Assembly: GCF_026262505.1 (NCBI RefSeq)
Contig: NC_067206.1
Location: forward strand, 33,185,896-33,249,895
DNA from: Trichomonas vaginalis G3
Lineage: Eukaryota; Parabasalia; Trichomonadida; Trichomonadidae
DNA: 64,000 nt
Direction of reading: 5' to 3'
Shown: piece after piece, positions 16,317-25,543 of the stretch
How positions within the stretch are numbered: the stretch's first letter is position 1
Layout of the letters: each line of letters opens with the position of its first letter
Made by a program: the position numbers and the translations under genes
The notes under the pieces: model-generated
What the model saw: the letters and a program-made list of their open reading frames with translations, nothing else
Told to the model about the DNA's origin: nothing
The model's database searches: none

Positions 16317-17843
16317 ATGCAGAACGAACAGTTAAACGAATTTACTCCAGCAGAGCATATTCATCAGATTCGCTCATATTTCGATATCATAGACAATGCA
16401 GTTCAAATTGGTGACACTAATAGAAAATATTCTGACGCAAAGATTCCATCACAACCTGGAACTGCTAAAGATAACACATGGGTAACATTCAATCTCTCAC
16501 CTCCTGGTGAAAATATGTTGGACCTTTACAATACATTCATTACGTATAAAATGGAAGGTCAATTTATTGTAGATAAAGAAATTGGTTCAGGTTCCAATAA
16601 AACAAACCCACCAGGATTTTGGATTGGTTTCGATGACGCTTTCTATGCAGTTGCTGGATATCAAATCCTTGCAAATGGTCGTATCGTATATTCTCAAGAC
16701 AACGCAAGAGAAGAAGCATATATAACTTCAAACTCACAAACTACCGAACAAATAAAGAAAGTAGATGTTTTCTCAAAGACTCGACATGAAGATGTATGGA
16801 GTCATTCGGGAACATGCAGAACAGGACAAATTGTTAGTGGTCCAATTACAGCAGGAAAATCATTTGATTTTAAGCTTCGTTTAAGAATTCCTGTTAGAAG
16901 ATTCCTTCCATTAGAAGCTATTCGATTTATTCCAGCATTTGCAGGTAACATTCAGCTTAAAGTAAAGTTCAGTAGCGACGCCTTACAATGCACATCTATA
17001 TCTGTAAATGATATCATTGCTTTCAATCCAACTCTTAAAGTTGCATTTGCTTCAGATTCAAATCCACCGACAAATAAATTTGTTCCATGGAATGAACCAT
17101 TCACTATGATAACGAAGGCAGTAGAAGCTAGTGGAACAGTTACTATTACAACTGTAACCCAGCAACTATTTCGAACAAAGATGGATTTTAATGAATGTTT
17201 CATTCATCCAAAGTCATTCTCTTTAGACCCTAACATTTATACAGAACTTGTAGAACATTATACAAACGAGGCTTTATGTTTTCCTGTTAAAGTTATGGAT
17301 TGGATTCCTATGGACGGTTCATTCTCAAAGAATACAGATAGTTCAAGTGCAACATTTACAGCAGCTTATACGCCTATTAATGTTAAAAGTATTTGGGCAC
17401 TATTTAGAAAGAAAGACAACTATTATGTTAATTTTGAGAACCCTAAGTTTAAATATCTTCAGCTTTCCATGGGAGCTTATGGAAATATGCCTGCAGAACC
17501 TGAAAAATCATATGGACCTGTATTTTATGAAATGGTTGCGAACGCTTGCAATACAAACAATGATATGATAGGATTTAATGAAGATGTTATGAGGTCATTG
17601 GTGGATGATGGTAGTGTGGAACATAAATGGGATAGCTATGACAACACACATTTCTTATGTGGTTTTCCAACAGAAGTGGACTTTTGCTTCCAGCAAGGTC
17701 AAACATCTACTGCTCCAATAACATACAAATTGTCTGTTAAAGGACCTATTGAACTAGCAACTGAAAATGTACCAAAGCCACTTATTGGATTTATGAGGGA
17801 TTGTTGCTTTGCCATTCAGGTGCGTGCTAATGGAATCCAATAA
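16317..17843 (+). CDS. Major capsid protein (double jelly roll), 508 aa
   Basis: The building block of the virion shell. Recognisable features of Polinton major capsid proteins are the beta-rich pattern throughout, the conserved segment IPVRRFLPLEAIRFIPAFAGNIQLKVKF near residues 190-220 (the end of one jelly roll), and an earlier FYAVAGYQILANGRIVYSQDNAREE region. The element B remnant at 35215-36774 shows the same LRVPLSSFLxxxRYLPNWAGKISIEL segment. The start at 16317 follows GATATTTTTATCTG, the late-type promoter box. The gene looks open from end to end. Confidence 0.88.
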   Translation: MQNEQLNEFTPAEHIHQIRSYFDIIDNAVQIGDTNRKYSDAKIPSQPGTAKDNTWVTFNLSPPGENMLDLYNTFITYKMEGQFIVDKEIGSGSNKTNPPGFWIGFDDAFYAVAGYQILANGRIVYSQDNAREEAYITSNSQTTEQIKKVDVFSKTRHEDVWSHSGTCRTGQIVSGPITAGKSFDFKLRLRIPVRRFLPLEAIRFIPAFAGNIQLKVKFSSDALQCTSISVNDIIAFNPTLKVAFASDSNPPTNKFVPWNEPFTMITKAVEASGTVTITTVTQQLFRTKMDFNECFIHPKSFSLDPNIYTELVEHYTNEALCFPVKVMDWIPMDGSFSKNTDSSSATFTAAYTPINVKSIWALFRKKDNYYVNFENPKFKYLQLSMGAYGNMPAEPEKSYGPVFYEMVANACNTNNDMIGFNEDVMRSLVDDGSVEHKWDSYDNTHFLCGFPTEVDFCFQQGQTSTAPITYKLSVKGPIELATENVPKPLIGFMRDCCFAIQVRANGIQ

Positions 17844-17920
17844 TAAGATTAGATGACTATAACTTAGCTGCGGACGACAGTGAGGAATAAAGGATGAACG
17901 TTTATTTTTAAAGCTTATAA

Positions 17921-18379
17921 ATGAGTTCTTCATCAAGCTCTCGTGAACCTTCACCATCTGTGAAACAAACTTTACCAAACGATTATGGAGCACCTATTGA
18001 ATATTTCTTACGAGCTGCACAATGGCAAAGAGCAGTCTCACCAAGGTTAGGTGTTCCACCAGCTCCTGTCAAAAATAGCATTTGGTCAAGTCCTTATATA
18101 AAATATGGTCTCCCACTAGGTTTGCTAGCTACAGCAGGAGCAGTTATGATGTTGAAAAGAAATAAAGCAAATGTTGTAAATAATACTGAAGTAGTTGAAG
18201 TTAAACAAACTCCAACACCTTCGTCAAAACCAACGCCTTCACAAACAACACCTTCAATGACTCCTGAACCTATGAAAGTACAAACTCCTGTTCAAAAGTC
18301 AACTCCAAAACCGACTCCAACATTTAAACCAGAACCTACTCCTCAAATAAATCGTAAAACTCCTGCGTTTCCTTACTGA
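17921..18379 (+). CDS. Single-pass membrane protein with Thr/Pro-rich tail, 152 aa
   Basis: Ser-rich N-terminus, one hydrophobic segment at about residues 66-85 (YGLPLGLLATAGAVMML) followed by basic residues, then a long tail of repeated TPxPS/KPTP motifs. No family is recognised. Small membrane proteins are common in virions of this lineage that have internal lipid or interact with host membranes. It follows the major capsid gene on the same strand with a TTTATTTTTA box before the ATG. Confidence 0.65.
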   Translation: MSSSSSSREPSPSVKQTLPNDYGAPIEYFLRAAQWQRAVSPRLGVPPAPVKNSIWSSPYIKYGLPLGLLATAGAVMMLKRNKANVVNNTEVVEVKQTPTPSSKPTPSQTTPSMTPEPMKVQTPVQKSTPKPTPTFKPEPTPQINRKTPAFPY

Positions 18380-18427
18380 AAAAATAACGTTATTTTTATT
18401 TAATATTAAAATTTTTATTTGATTGAA

Positions 18428-18664
18428 ATGACAAATAAAGTCACTGAAGCAATGAAACAAAAGTTCTTGGTAGAATACATTAAATCAGGAGCGGTTCCAG
18501 AAGGTTTTTACGTTCATACTATGAAGGATGGTAGAGTTCAGTTTAGAAAGATAAAGCAACCATTAGATAAAGAAGGAATTTTGAGAAAGATTAAACTTCA
18601 TGAGGACAACATTGCTGAACTTAAGAAGAAGCTAGAAGAGTTGGAGAAAGGAAGAGAGTTATAA
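18428..18664 (+). CDS. Small protein with FYVHxxKDGRVQFRK domain, 78 aa
   Basis: A shorter paralogue of the domain in the gene at 15861: KQKFLVEYIKSGAVPEGFYVHTMKDGRVQFRKIKQPL, followed by a coiled-coil (HEDNIAELKKKLEELEKGREL). The start is set at the first ATG (18428). A GGGTAGA palindromic unit lies 16 bp after its stop. Function is unknown. Confidence 0.6.
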   Translation: MTNKVTEAMKQKFLVEYIKSGAVPEGFYVHTMKDGRVQFRKIKQPLDKEGILRKIKLHEDNIAELKKKLEELEKGREL

Positions 18665-18679
18665 AGCAATGAATTCAAC

Positions 18680-18727
18680 AGGATAGAAATGAGGTTAGAA
18701 ATCGGGTTAGATCTAACCTTCTACCCT
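18680..18727. repeat. GGGTAGA palindromic unit, copy 5
   Basis: GGATAGAA and TTCTACCC arms around GGTTAGATCTAACC with a GAATTCA box just before, directly after a gene end. It is 10 kb from the other element A copies, so the unit is dispersed, not only tandem. Confidence 0.85.
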
Positions 18728-18828
18728 AAATTTATTTTTGTGCTATGTTTTCATACGTGTGAGGGTGGTGATATCATTTATTTTTAAGTTTATTTTTTAA
18801 AATTATTTTTTATTTTATTTTTATATAA

Positions 18829-19113
18829 ATGACAGAACAAAAGCAACTCATACAAATCGAAAAATATAACAAACATACGTTTAAACATTTATTCTTCCTT
18901 CCTGAGTATAACATGTTCTTTACACTTCATCCTAGACCAGTTGACTATACACTGACTGTTTATAAAGATTGTCATGGTAGTTTTATAAAAACTTATGATG
19001 ATGAAGGTAAGTTAACAAGACTATGCATTTCAAAACTTGAGAAACTTTATGACTTCAAGTATGACTACAATAGAGTTAACATTGACGATGAAGATATAGA
19101 AGAAAATTTATGA
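18829..19113 (+). CDS. Hypothetical Polinton protein, 94 aa
   Basis: Last gene of element A. A small soluble protein with a Phe-rich beta-like centre (HLFFLPEYNMFFTLHPRPVDYTLTVYKDCHGSF) and an acidic end. No family is recognised. The ATG follows TTTTATTTTTATATAA, the element's common promoter box. Nearness to the element border resembles small end genes in other Polintons, without functional inference. Confidence 0.55.
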   Translation: MTEQKQLIQIEKYNKHTFKHLFFLPEYNMFFTLHPRPVDYTLTVYKDCHGSFIKTYDDEGKLTRLCISKLEKLYDFKYDYNRVNIDDEDIEENL

Positions 19114-19480
19114 GAACGTTTATTTTTTCATTAGTGAGTTCGTTAGTGAGGTGAAGTGGTTGGTGGGTTTGTAAATATTTAAGGTTAAGTTAGTTTTTGC
19201 GTTTGATTTGTAAAATATACGTTAACGGTTTTGTGAAGTGTCAAATTCACATATAATGGGTAAGGAGGCGCGCAGTGCCTCCGTACACTTGATAGGTAAT
19301 CTATCTAAAACTACGGCATAAGACGCAGTACACTGGGCTTCGTTGCCATTTTATTTACCATGTTAAGAATAAACTTAACAGACATGCTTTGTTTTCGACG
19401 AAGCCATCTAAAATAACGTACATCTAAATAAAACTAAAAAAACTGTAAAATTTCTTTATTTGATAGTATACTTCAAATTA
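19114..19480. other. Probable right end of element A, non-coding
   Basis: No gene. It holds a GC-rich hairpin GGAGGC-N7-GCCTCC at 19264-19282 in otherwise AT-rich sequence, comparable to the hairpin in the terminal repeat of element B. Beyond about 19440 the base composition and runs look like host intergenic DNA. The exact border cannot be set without the left end. Confidence 0.5.
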
Positions 19481-20827
19481 TGCACTATACCTTCTAGAAT
19501 TCTATAACACTCTTTGCATATAATTTTTTTAAAAAAAAGTTATATTTCGATAAAAATATGATTTATCAATAGAGTATGTAAAATAAAACTCATTCGCAGT
19601 ATTAAAAAATCGTAAATCTTTCCAAAAAAATTTTGAATTACAAATTTTAAAACTTAAAACAACATTTTTTGAAGCGAAAAAACGAAATCTATTTTTTTTG
19701 GAAAATTTAGAATAAATAGAGCTCTTTAACTCGTCGAATACAAATTGTTTTCAAGTTTTTTTCGACCGGAAATTGAACTTTTAGAGTTTATACAATAAGA
19801 TTCACATGAAAAAATACGGGTTTAACAAAGAAATCACCAATATAAAGGTTTTTTAGTAGAACAAGATTGATAAAAACTATGGTATGATAAAAAGACGATA
19901 ATTTTTTTGACCTATTTCCAATCATTAAGTCCGAAATGCAAAATAATATTAATTAAGCTTTTCATTTCTGTATCATACACGAAACAAAATCATTCATTAT
20001 ACTAAACTTTATCAAAGTTTGAATAATGAAAAAAAAAATATATCTAAATTTTTACATTGAGTCTGCAATTGATATGGTTAATATTAAATCTTGTAACAAC
20101 GGGCATTGGCCAAAATAATACCCGCTAAAATACACAATTTTTTAAAATTTTATCAATTTGTTATGGTGCATATTTATGACAATGAATAAAATGCTTATCC
20201 TTCATAAGTAAATACATAATTTATGCTTAAACACAAAAAATAACACGAAAATTTTTGGCCAACATATCAAAATTAAGGATAATGTTTTGAATATATAAGC
20301 AATAATACTTTGTCTAGAGAATTAAATTTGTGCTATCTAATTGTCAATTCTTTGAATTTTTTTTTAATGCAAGATATCCCGGCATTGGCCTCAATGAATA
20401 TAAACTACATGCATCATAATATTAGTTTGTAATAGCAGAAAAGCGAAATTCCTAATTTCTTCTCAAATAAATTCCTAAAAAAACATCGGAATTAATGATT
20501 GGAAATAGGTCAAAAAAATTCCTAATATAAAACTTATACTTAAGATAAAATCAAAATTCGAAAATATCTATTTTTCAAAACACGCATCCAAAAGCGAAAA
20601 AATTCGAAAAAATCATGTTCTTATAAAACTCGCCGATTTTGCAATTTTTATCCGATTTGAAGTGATAGAATATATTACCATCTTACAAAAACATATACTT
20701 CATTATTCCATTCACAAAATATTAATCAGAACACTAGGAAAAGTGGATTTTCGAAAAAAGACGATAACGATTATTTGCAAATTGCCTCTCAATTTTGAGA
20801 GACTTTCAATTTTTACAGTGGACCCTT
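19481..20827. other. AT-rich intergenic DNA, no gene seen
   Basis: About 1.35 kb of very AT-rich DNA with stops in all frames and many A or T runs. I see no RNA gene and no transposon signature. Confidence 0.7.
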
Positions 20828-21082
20828 AACTTTTGAACTTAGAATATTGGGTTAGAAAGCTTGTGTGTCAAAAAAATTAACTTTTGAACTTAGAATATTG
20901 GGTTAGAAAGCTTGTGTGTCAAAAAAATTAACTTTTGAACTTAGAATATTGGGTTAGAAAGCTTGTGTGTCAAAAAAATTAACTTTTGAACTTAGAATAT
21001 TGGGTTAGAAAGCTTGTGTGTCAAAAAAATTAACTTTTGAACTTAGAATATTGGGTTAGAAAGCTTGTGTGTCAAAAAAATT
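20828..21082. repeat. 51-bp tandem repeat, five perfect copies
   Basis: Five head-to-tail identical 51-bp units starting AACTTTTGAACTTAG, at 20828, 20879, 20930, 20981 and 21032. It ends 84 bp after (on the minus strand) the ABC transporter stop. Identity of all copies implies recent expansion or homogenisation. Confidence 0.97.
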
Positions 21083-21166
21083 GAGAGAATGTCAGAAAAT
21101 GGTAAGTGCACCCTTAAATAAAAGAAAATATATTTTTATTTTGATTTTATATATCAAAAAAACGAC

Positions 21167-22957
21167 TTATTGAAGCTGGAACTTAACAAGATCAGAATAA
21201 ATTCCGTTTGCTTTAAGTAGTTCTTCGTGTTTTCCGCTTTCGACGATCTTTCCGTTCTGGAACACGAGAATTCTGTCTGCATTCTTAACAGTTGCCAATC
21301 TGTGTGCAACAACAATTGCAGTCTTTCCTTTTCTCACTTTTTCGAGAGATTTCTGGACCAACTGTTCTGACTCTGTATCCAAAGCAGCTGTTGCTTCATC
21401 CAACAACAAAATTGGTGCGTTTGCAAGGATAGCTCTTGAAATACAGATTCTTTGCTTCTGGCCACCGGAAAGAGATGTCTGTTGGACTTCTGTCTTGTAG
21501 TTCTTTTCCATTGTCATAATGAAATTATGAGCGTTTCCAACATCAGCTGCCTGAGCGACGTCGTCATCGGAAGCATCGGGTTTGGAGTATCTGATGTTGT
21601 CTGCAATGGACATAGAGAACAAAACAGGGATCTGTGGAACAGTCACAATTTGTGATCTTAAGAAAACTTGGCTTAGATCTTTGATATTCTTGCCGTCAAG
21701 AAGGATTTCACCTTCTGTGACTTCGTAGAATCTCTGTAAGAGCTGTAATGTTGTTGTCTTGCCACATCCGGATTCACCAACTAATGCAACGGTTTCGCCT
21801 GGTTGTATAGAGAAGGAAAGGTTGCGAACTGCATATTCTTGTCTTGTAGAATAGTGGAAGCCAACATTTTTGAACTCAATGGCACCTTTTACATCAGATA
21901 ATGTTTCGCCTTGCTTTCTATCGATATCAGGGACCTTCTCTATGATCTCGAGTACCTTTCTGGACGAAATGTTGGCCTTTCTGAAGTCGTCGATGGATGA
22001 AAAGACCTGTGTGAAGCCCATTGTAGCAAACATGAGGGACATCATAAGAACTAAGGCATCGCCGGCCCTAATACCGTAACTGGGTTTCTTAATGATGAAG
22101 TAGGATGTGAAATAAAGAACGGCCGCGATCATCGCATTTGCGAAAAACGAAATTACGCCATCTTTGACGCCGTGTACTATAGAAGTTGTAGTGTAGACAT
22201 CATCAACGCCATCAAGAGAGGATGTGTATGCATCGTATTCCTTCATTTCGCCATCAAAAGCTTTAACAGTTCTAAATTGAGTAATAACTTCTTCGGCTTT
22301 CGATGCGGCTGTCGTGGAACGTTCGTTGTATTTGTACCAGAGCTTGCCAACGTAGAATTCGCCCAACCAAAAGGTGACAAGTACAATAGGAATGGCTACT
22401 AAGCAAATTAAGGAAACTCTCCAGCTGGAAATGAAAGAGAGAACGATACCACCTATCGCTTGAACAGAACTTTGTATAACTTGGAGGAATTTGTCGATAT
22501 ATGTTTCTCTGATTAAAGTTACATCTTCTGAAAGTCTTGAAACAAGAACACCTGTAGACTGCTGGTCAAAGTAATCGATACTCTGATTAACTAATGAAGA
22601 GTAAATTTTAACTCTAACATCTGTGGCGAATTTTGGCACGCAATATGACTTTAATGATTGAGAGACTAACATGAAGAAAAGCATGGCAACGTTGATATAT
22701 GCCATTCTGTAAATTGTTGGCAAAATAGCTTTGACAATTTCAGTATTACCGTTAGACATCTCTGAAGTTATATCACCCATGAAGAAGTACATCATCAGAG
22801 GTACCATACCTGCACAAGCCATTAAGATAACGGTGATTGCAAACATGCATTTGTTTTCAAAGAACTTTAGCATGACACACATTTCAAAACCTGTGGTCTT
22901 TACATCTTTATCATCTTGTGAACCTTGTGTTTTGAAAACTTTAAACTGTGGAGGCAT
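21167..22957 (-). CDS. ABC transporter, half-size ABCB/MDR-like exporter, 596 aa
   Basis: A host gene. Membrane exporter with one transmembrane domain (residues about 38-325, six predicted helices including FAITVILMACAGMVPLMMYF and SLICLVAIPIVLVTFWL) and one ATPase domain (360-596). Walker A is GESGCGKTT (394-402), the Q-loop is in VPQIPVLF (440-447), the signature LSGGQKQR is at 496-503, Walker B is ILLLDEA (516-522), and the switch His is in VVAHR (549-553). As a half transporter it should work as a dimer, probably exporting lipids, peptides or drugs. Substrate cannot be told from sequence. Codons are more GC-rich than the flanks, as usual for expressed trichomonad genes. Confidence 0.95.
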   Translation of the reverse strand: MPPQFKVFKTQGSQDDKDVKTTGFEMCVMLKFFENKCMFAITVILMACAGMVPLMMYFFMGDITSEMSNGNTEIVKAILPTIYRMAYINVAMLFFMLVSQSLKSYCVPKFATDVRVKIYSSLVNQSIDYFDQQSTGVLVSRLSEDVTLIRETYIDKFLQVIQSSVQAIGGIVLSFISSWRVSLICLVAIPIVLVTFWLGEFYVGKLWYKYNERSTTAASKAEEVITQFRTVKAFDGEMKEYDAYTSSLDGVDDVYTTTSIVHGVKDGVISFFANAMIAAVLYFTSYFIIKKPSYGIRAGDALVLMMSLMFATMGFTQVFSSIDDFRKANISSRKVLEIIEKVPDIDRKQGETLSDVKGAIEFKNVGFHYSTRQEYAVRNLSFSIQPGETVALVGESGCGKTTTLQLLQRFYEVTEGEILLDGKNIKDLSQVFLRSQIVTVPQIPVLFSMSIADNIRYSKPDASDDDVAQAADVGNAHNFIMTMEKNYKTEVQQTSLSGGQKQRICISRAILANAPILLLDEATAALDTESEQLVQKSLEKVRKGKTAIVVAHRLATVKNADRILVFQNGKIVESGKHEELLKANGIYSDLVKFQLQ

Positions 22958-23665
22958 TTGGTCTTCACGCTGTCTTCAAATTATGAAAATAGATCGGCGA
23001 TTTTGTGAACATTACAAATCAAAAAATTTTGGATCATTGAATTAATATAATATTCATAGATAGTTGCTCAATATATTTCGGAGAAATATCAATTTGATAG
23101 AGATTATTACTTTCAAAGTAATTTGTGCACTCAATTTCAATTTACAAAAAAGTGCGAATGTCATTATCTCAATATTACATGTGGTTTTAATACGGTACAC
23201 GCTTCCGGTCAAATATTGTAAAGCATTGAAAAAATAACGTTAAATTGTGAGAGTATTTCATTTAGATAATATTGTTAATAATACATATGCATCAATATTT
23301 CCTCAAAAAAATCGAAATATGCCAGTTTCGCGAATTAATTTTTTACTTATTTTTTAAATCGTTCCAATTTCCTGATGAAAATAGTATGAGCACACACTAT
23401 GTCGAAGTTTATTCTACAGAAATACGATCATTATACAAAAAATTATATTGTTCTCTATATATCTTTCTTCATGGAGTAACTATTGAGTCAATCGATAATT
23501 TTGTCTCATGAAAAATTGAGATGATGAAATAATATTGTCTAATCTTAGATATAAAATTGTTTTATATGAAATCTTGTATAGTAACAATTGATGCATATCT
23601 TTAGATTTTATTTGTTTAAGGGATCATGTTTTTCATTATGGCCAATCATTTCGCATCTGTTCAAT
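22958..23665. other. Intergenic DNA between divergent ABC transporter and ankyrin genes
   Basis: AT-rich and non-coding by appearance. A 79-codon open frame at 23272 has poor composition and no initiator, and I regard it as chance. It must hold the ABC promoter, but I see no TCA-type initiator close to its ATG. Confidence 0.6.
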
Positions 23666-23671
23666 TCATTT
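23666..23671 (+). promoter_or_regulatory. Inr (TCATTT) of the ankyrin gene
   Basis: TCATTT followed by GAT and the ATG at 23675 fits the T. vaginalis initiator TCA-Y-W-W located within about 20 bases of start codons. It decides the start at 23675 over an upstream in-frame codon at 23588. Confidence 0.75.
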
Positions 23672-23674
23672 GAT

Positions 23675-25543
23675 ATGGATGAAATTGAAAAGAATGACTC
23701 AATCTTCAAACAAAGATTGATCATGTCACCAGAAATATCAAAATGTGAACAGTACGATGAATTATTATGCGAAATAAACGCGATTCCAATTCAACAGATA
23801 ATGAACTTTGTATTAACAAAGTTTGATCACCAAGAATCGCGATACTTATTTGCAATGATTATCATATTTTCAGAAATAAGACCTCATTTCATTGCTCAAT
23901 ATGCAAATCTTTGGGTTGAACTCAGTAAAAAGCGACAATGCACATTTTCAGCTGACAACATATATCATGAGAATCCTACATTATTGCGACACATATTAAA
24001 CGCAGGAGGTTACTTTGAAGACCCTGATTTCGAACATTTTTCAAAAATGAATATACCAGAAGACTATGCAAGTAACAGTTTAGAATACATACTTAAATAC
24101 GATCTTGTCAATATACTTTCAAAGCTTGCAACTCAAAGTCAAATGTCATTAAAAGGATACGTCACTACAAACAACTCAGACTTTTTCTTAAGTCGTCAAG
24201 AGATGCCTACATTAGCATTTGCTGCTTTATACGGTGCAGAAAACTGTTTTAATTTATTATTAAAATATAAACCACAAGTTACGATGGAAACATGCGAAAT
24301 GGCCGCACGAGGTGGTAACATTAACATCATTAATCAATGTGCCAAAGAAGGAGGCACTTTCGAGAAAGGTGCAGAATTCTCATCTTTATGTCATCATTAC
24401 GAAGCTTTTGATCTCTTTATGTCTGGTAAATTCGGTGACCAGAAGTCTTCCGTATGCAATAGCGCTCGATCTATGAATATTGCCGTTGTTTTTTACTTAG
24501 TAAACCATGGTGGAGATGTAAATGAAAAAGACAATAGATTGATGTCACCTTTACACTATGCATGTAAGCATTCATCGCTTCCTATTGCACGTATTCTATT
24601 GGAGCATGGCTCGTTAGTTAATATGCAGGATTCGATGAAGAAAACACCTCTTATTTACGCTTGCGCAGCTGGTTCTGTTGAATGTGTCACTTTTTTAATT
24701 GAAAAAGGTGCTGATGTAAATATCAGTGATGAAATGTGGAAAACGCCATTGCATTATGCTGCTCTTTCCAACTGTTTCAAGATTGCTGATTTATTGATTA
24801 ATGCAGGAGCGAAAATCGATTCAGCGACTGAACATTTAGGAGATACTCCACTTCATTGTGCATGCTCTGTTGGTAGTATTGATATTGCTTTGTACTTGAT
24901 ACAATGCGGGGCAAAGATAGATGAAAGATGCGAATATGTTGGCAGAACAGAGTATATTAGTGGTGTTACACCTCTTCATGTTTGTTGTCTCCATAAATAT
25001 ACGAGATTGGCTGAAGAATTGATTAAAAAAGGAGCAAATTTAGAAGCAAAAGCTGAAAATAGAATGAGAGCAATACATATTGCATGCAAATCTAATAATA
25101 TTGAGTTAATTAAGTTATTAGTTAGCTATAAATGTAATTTAAATGTTAGTGATGAAACATGTATGAGACCAATTCATTATGCATGCTTAAAAGGTGCTTT
25201 AGATATTGTTAAGTATCTTTTCTCTTTAGGTGTAGATGCTTTGGCTAAAGGACAAGGCGGAAATACTTGTTTACACTTTGCATGCATGTCTGATAATGAT
25301 GAACTTGTTCAGTTTCTTTTGGAGAAAGGTTTAAATCCGAATGTTTCTTCTTCATCAGGAAAATATCCATTACACATTGCTTGTGAACGTGACAAATATA
25401 ATATGTGCGTTGCACTAATTATGGCTGGTTCCGAACTTAATCCAGAAGACGCTGAACATAATCATCCTTTTGCTTATGCAAATTCTTATGAAATTCAAAA
25501 ATTAATTATTAATCAACAAAATGCAACTAAATGTGAAATTTAG
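23675..25543 (+). CDS. Ankyrin-repeat protein with DUF3447-like N-terminus, 622 aa
   Basis: A host gene of a very large trichomonad family. The N-terminal 150 residues (EKNDSIFKQRLIMSPE, RYLFAMIIIFSEIRPHFI) match the helical DUF3447-type region that precedes ankyrins in these proteins. From about residue 160 to the end there are about 12 ankyrin repeats, clear from GMTPLHYAC-like units: SPLHYACKHSSLPIARILLEHGS, TPLIYACAAGSVECVTFLIEKGA, TPLHYAALSN, TPLHCACSVG. Ankyrin repeats mediate protein binding. The partner is unknown. No membrane segment is seen. Confidence 0.93.
   Translation: MDEIEKNDSIFKQRLIMSPEISKCEQYDELLCEINAIPIQQIMNFVLTKFDHQESRYLFAMIIIFSEIRPHFIAQYANLWVELSKKRQCTFSADNIYHENPTLLRHILNAGGYFEDPDFEHFSKMNIPEDYASNSLEYILKYDLVNILSKLATQSQMSLKGYVTTNNSDFFLSRQEMPTLAFAALYGAENCFNLLLKYKPQVTMETCEMAARGGNINIINQCAKEGGTFEKGAEFSSLCHHYEAFDLFMSGKFGDQKSSVCNSARSMNIAVVFYLVNHGGDVNEKDNRLMSPLHYACKHSSLPIARILLEHGSLVNMQDSMKKTPLIYACAAGSVECVTFLIEKGADVNISDEMWKTPLHYAALSNCFKIADLLINAGAKIDSATEHLGDTPLHCACSVGSIDIALYLIQCGAKIDERCEYVGRTEYISGVTPLHVCCLHKYTRLAEELIKKGANLEAKAENRMRAIHIACKSNNIELIKLLVSYKCNLNVSDETCMRPIHYACLKGALDIVKYLFSLGVDALAKGQGGNTCLHFACMSDNDELVQFLLEKGLNPNVSSSSGKYPLHIACERDKYNMCVALIMAGSELNPEDAEHNHPFAYANSYEIQKLIINQQNATKCEI

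Larger units (their letters stand above)
1..19480. mobile_element. Polinton/Maverick element A (left end outside window)
   Basis: A large virus-like DNA transposon recognised by its gene set: packaging ATPase tail, penton-like minor capsid, retroviral-type integrase, family B DNA polymerase and double-jelly-roll major capsid protein. Polintons of this kind are known to be abundant in Trichomonas. Genes lie on both strands with short gaps. The right border is approximate. Coding ends at 19113, a GC-rich hairpin sits at 19264-19282, and the sequence becomes featureless AT-rich DNA by about 19480. The left terminal repeat is not in the window, so target duplication and terminal repeats cannot be confirmed. 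Most long genes are open and roughly four or five genes are interrupted, which suggests a fairly young but no longer whole copy. Confidence 0.9.

Noticed and set aside
19481-20827. Structural RNA or tRNA genes in AT-rich intergenic DNA
   Set aside because: No cloverleaf, A/B box pair or GC-rich stem set was seen in this or the other gene-free regions.
23272-23511. Possible small host gene
   Set aside because: AT-driven composition, no initiator and no recognisable protein features.
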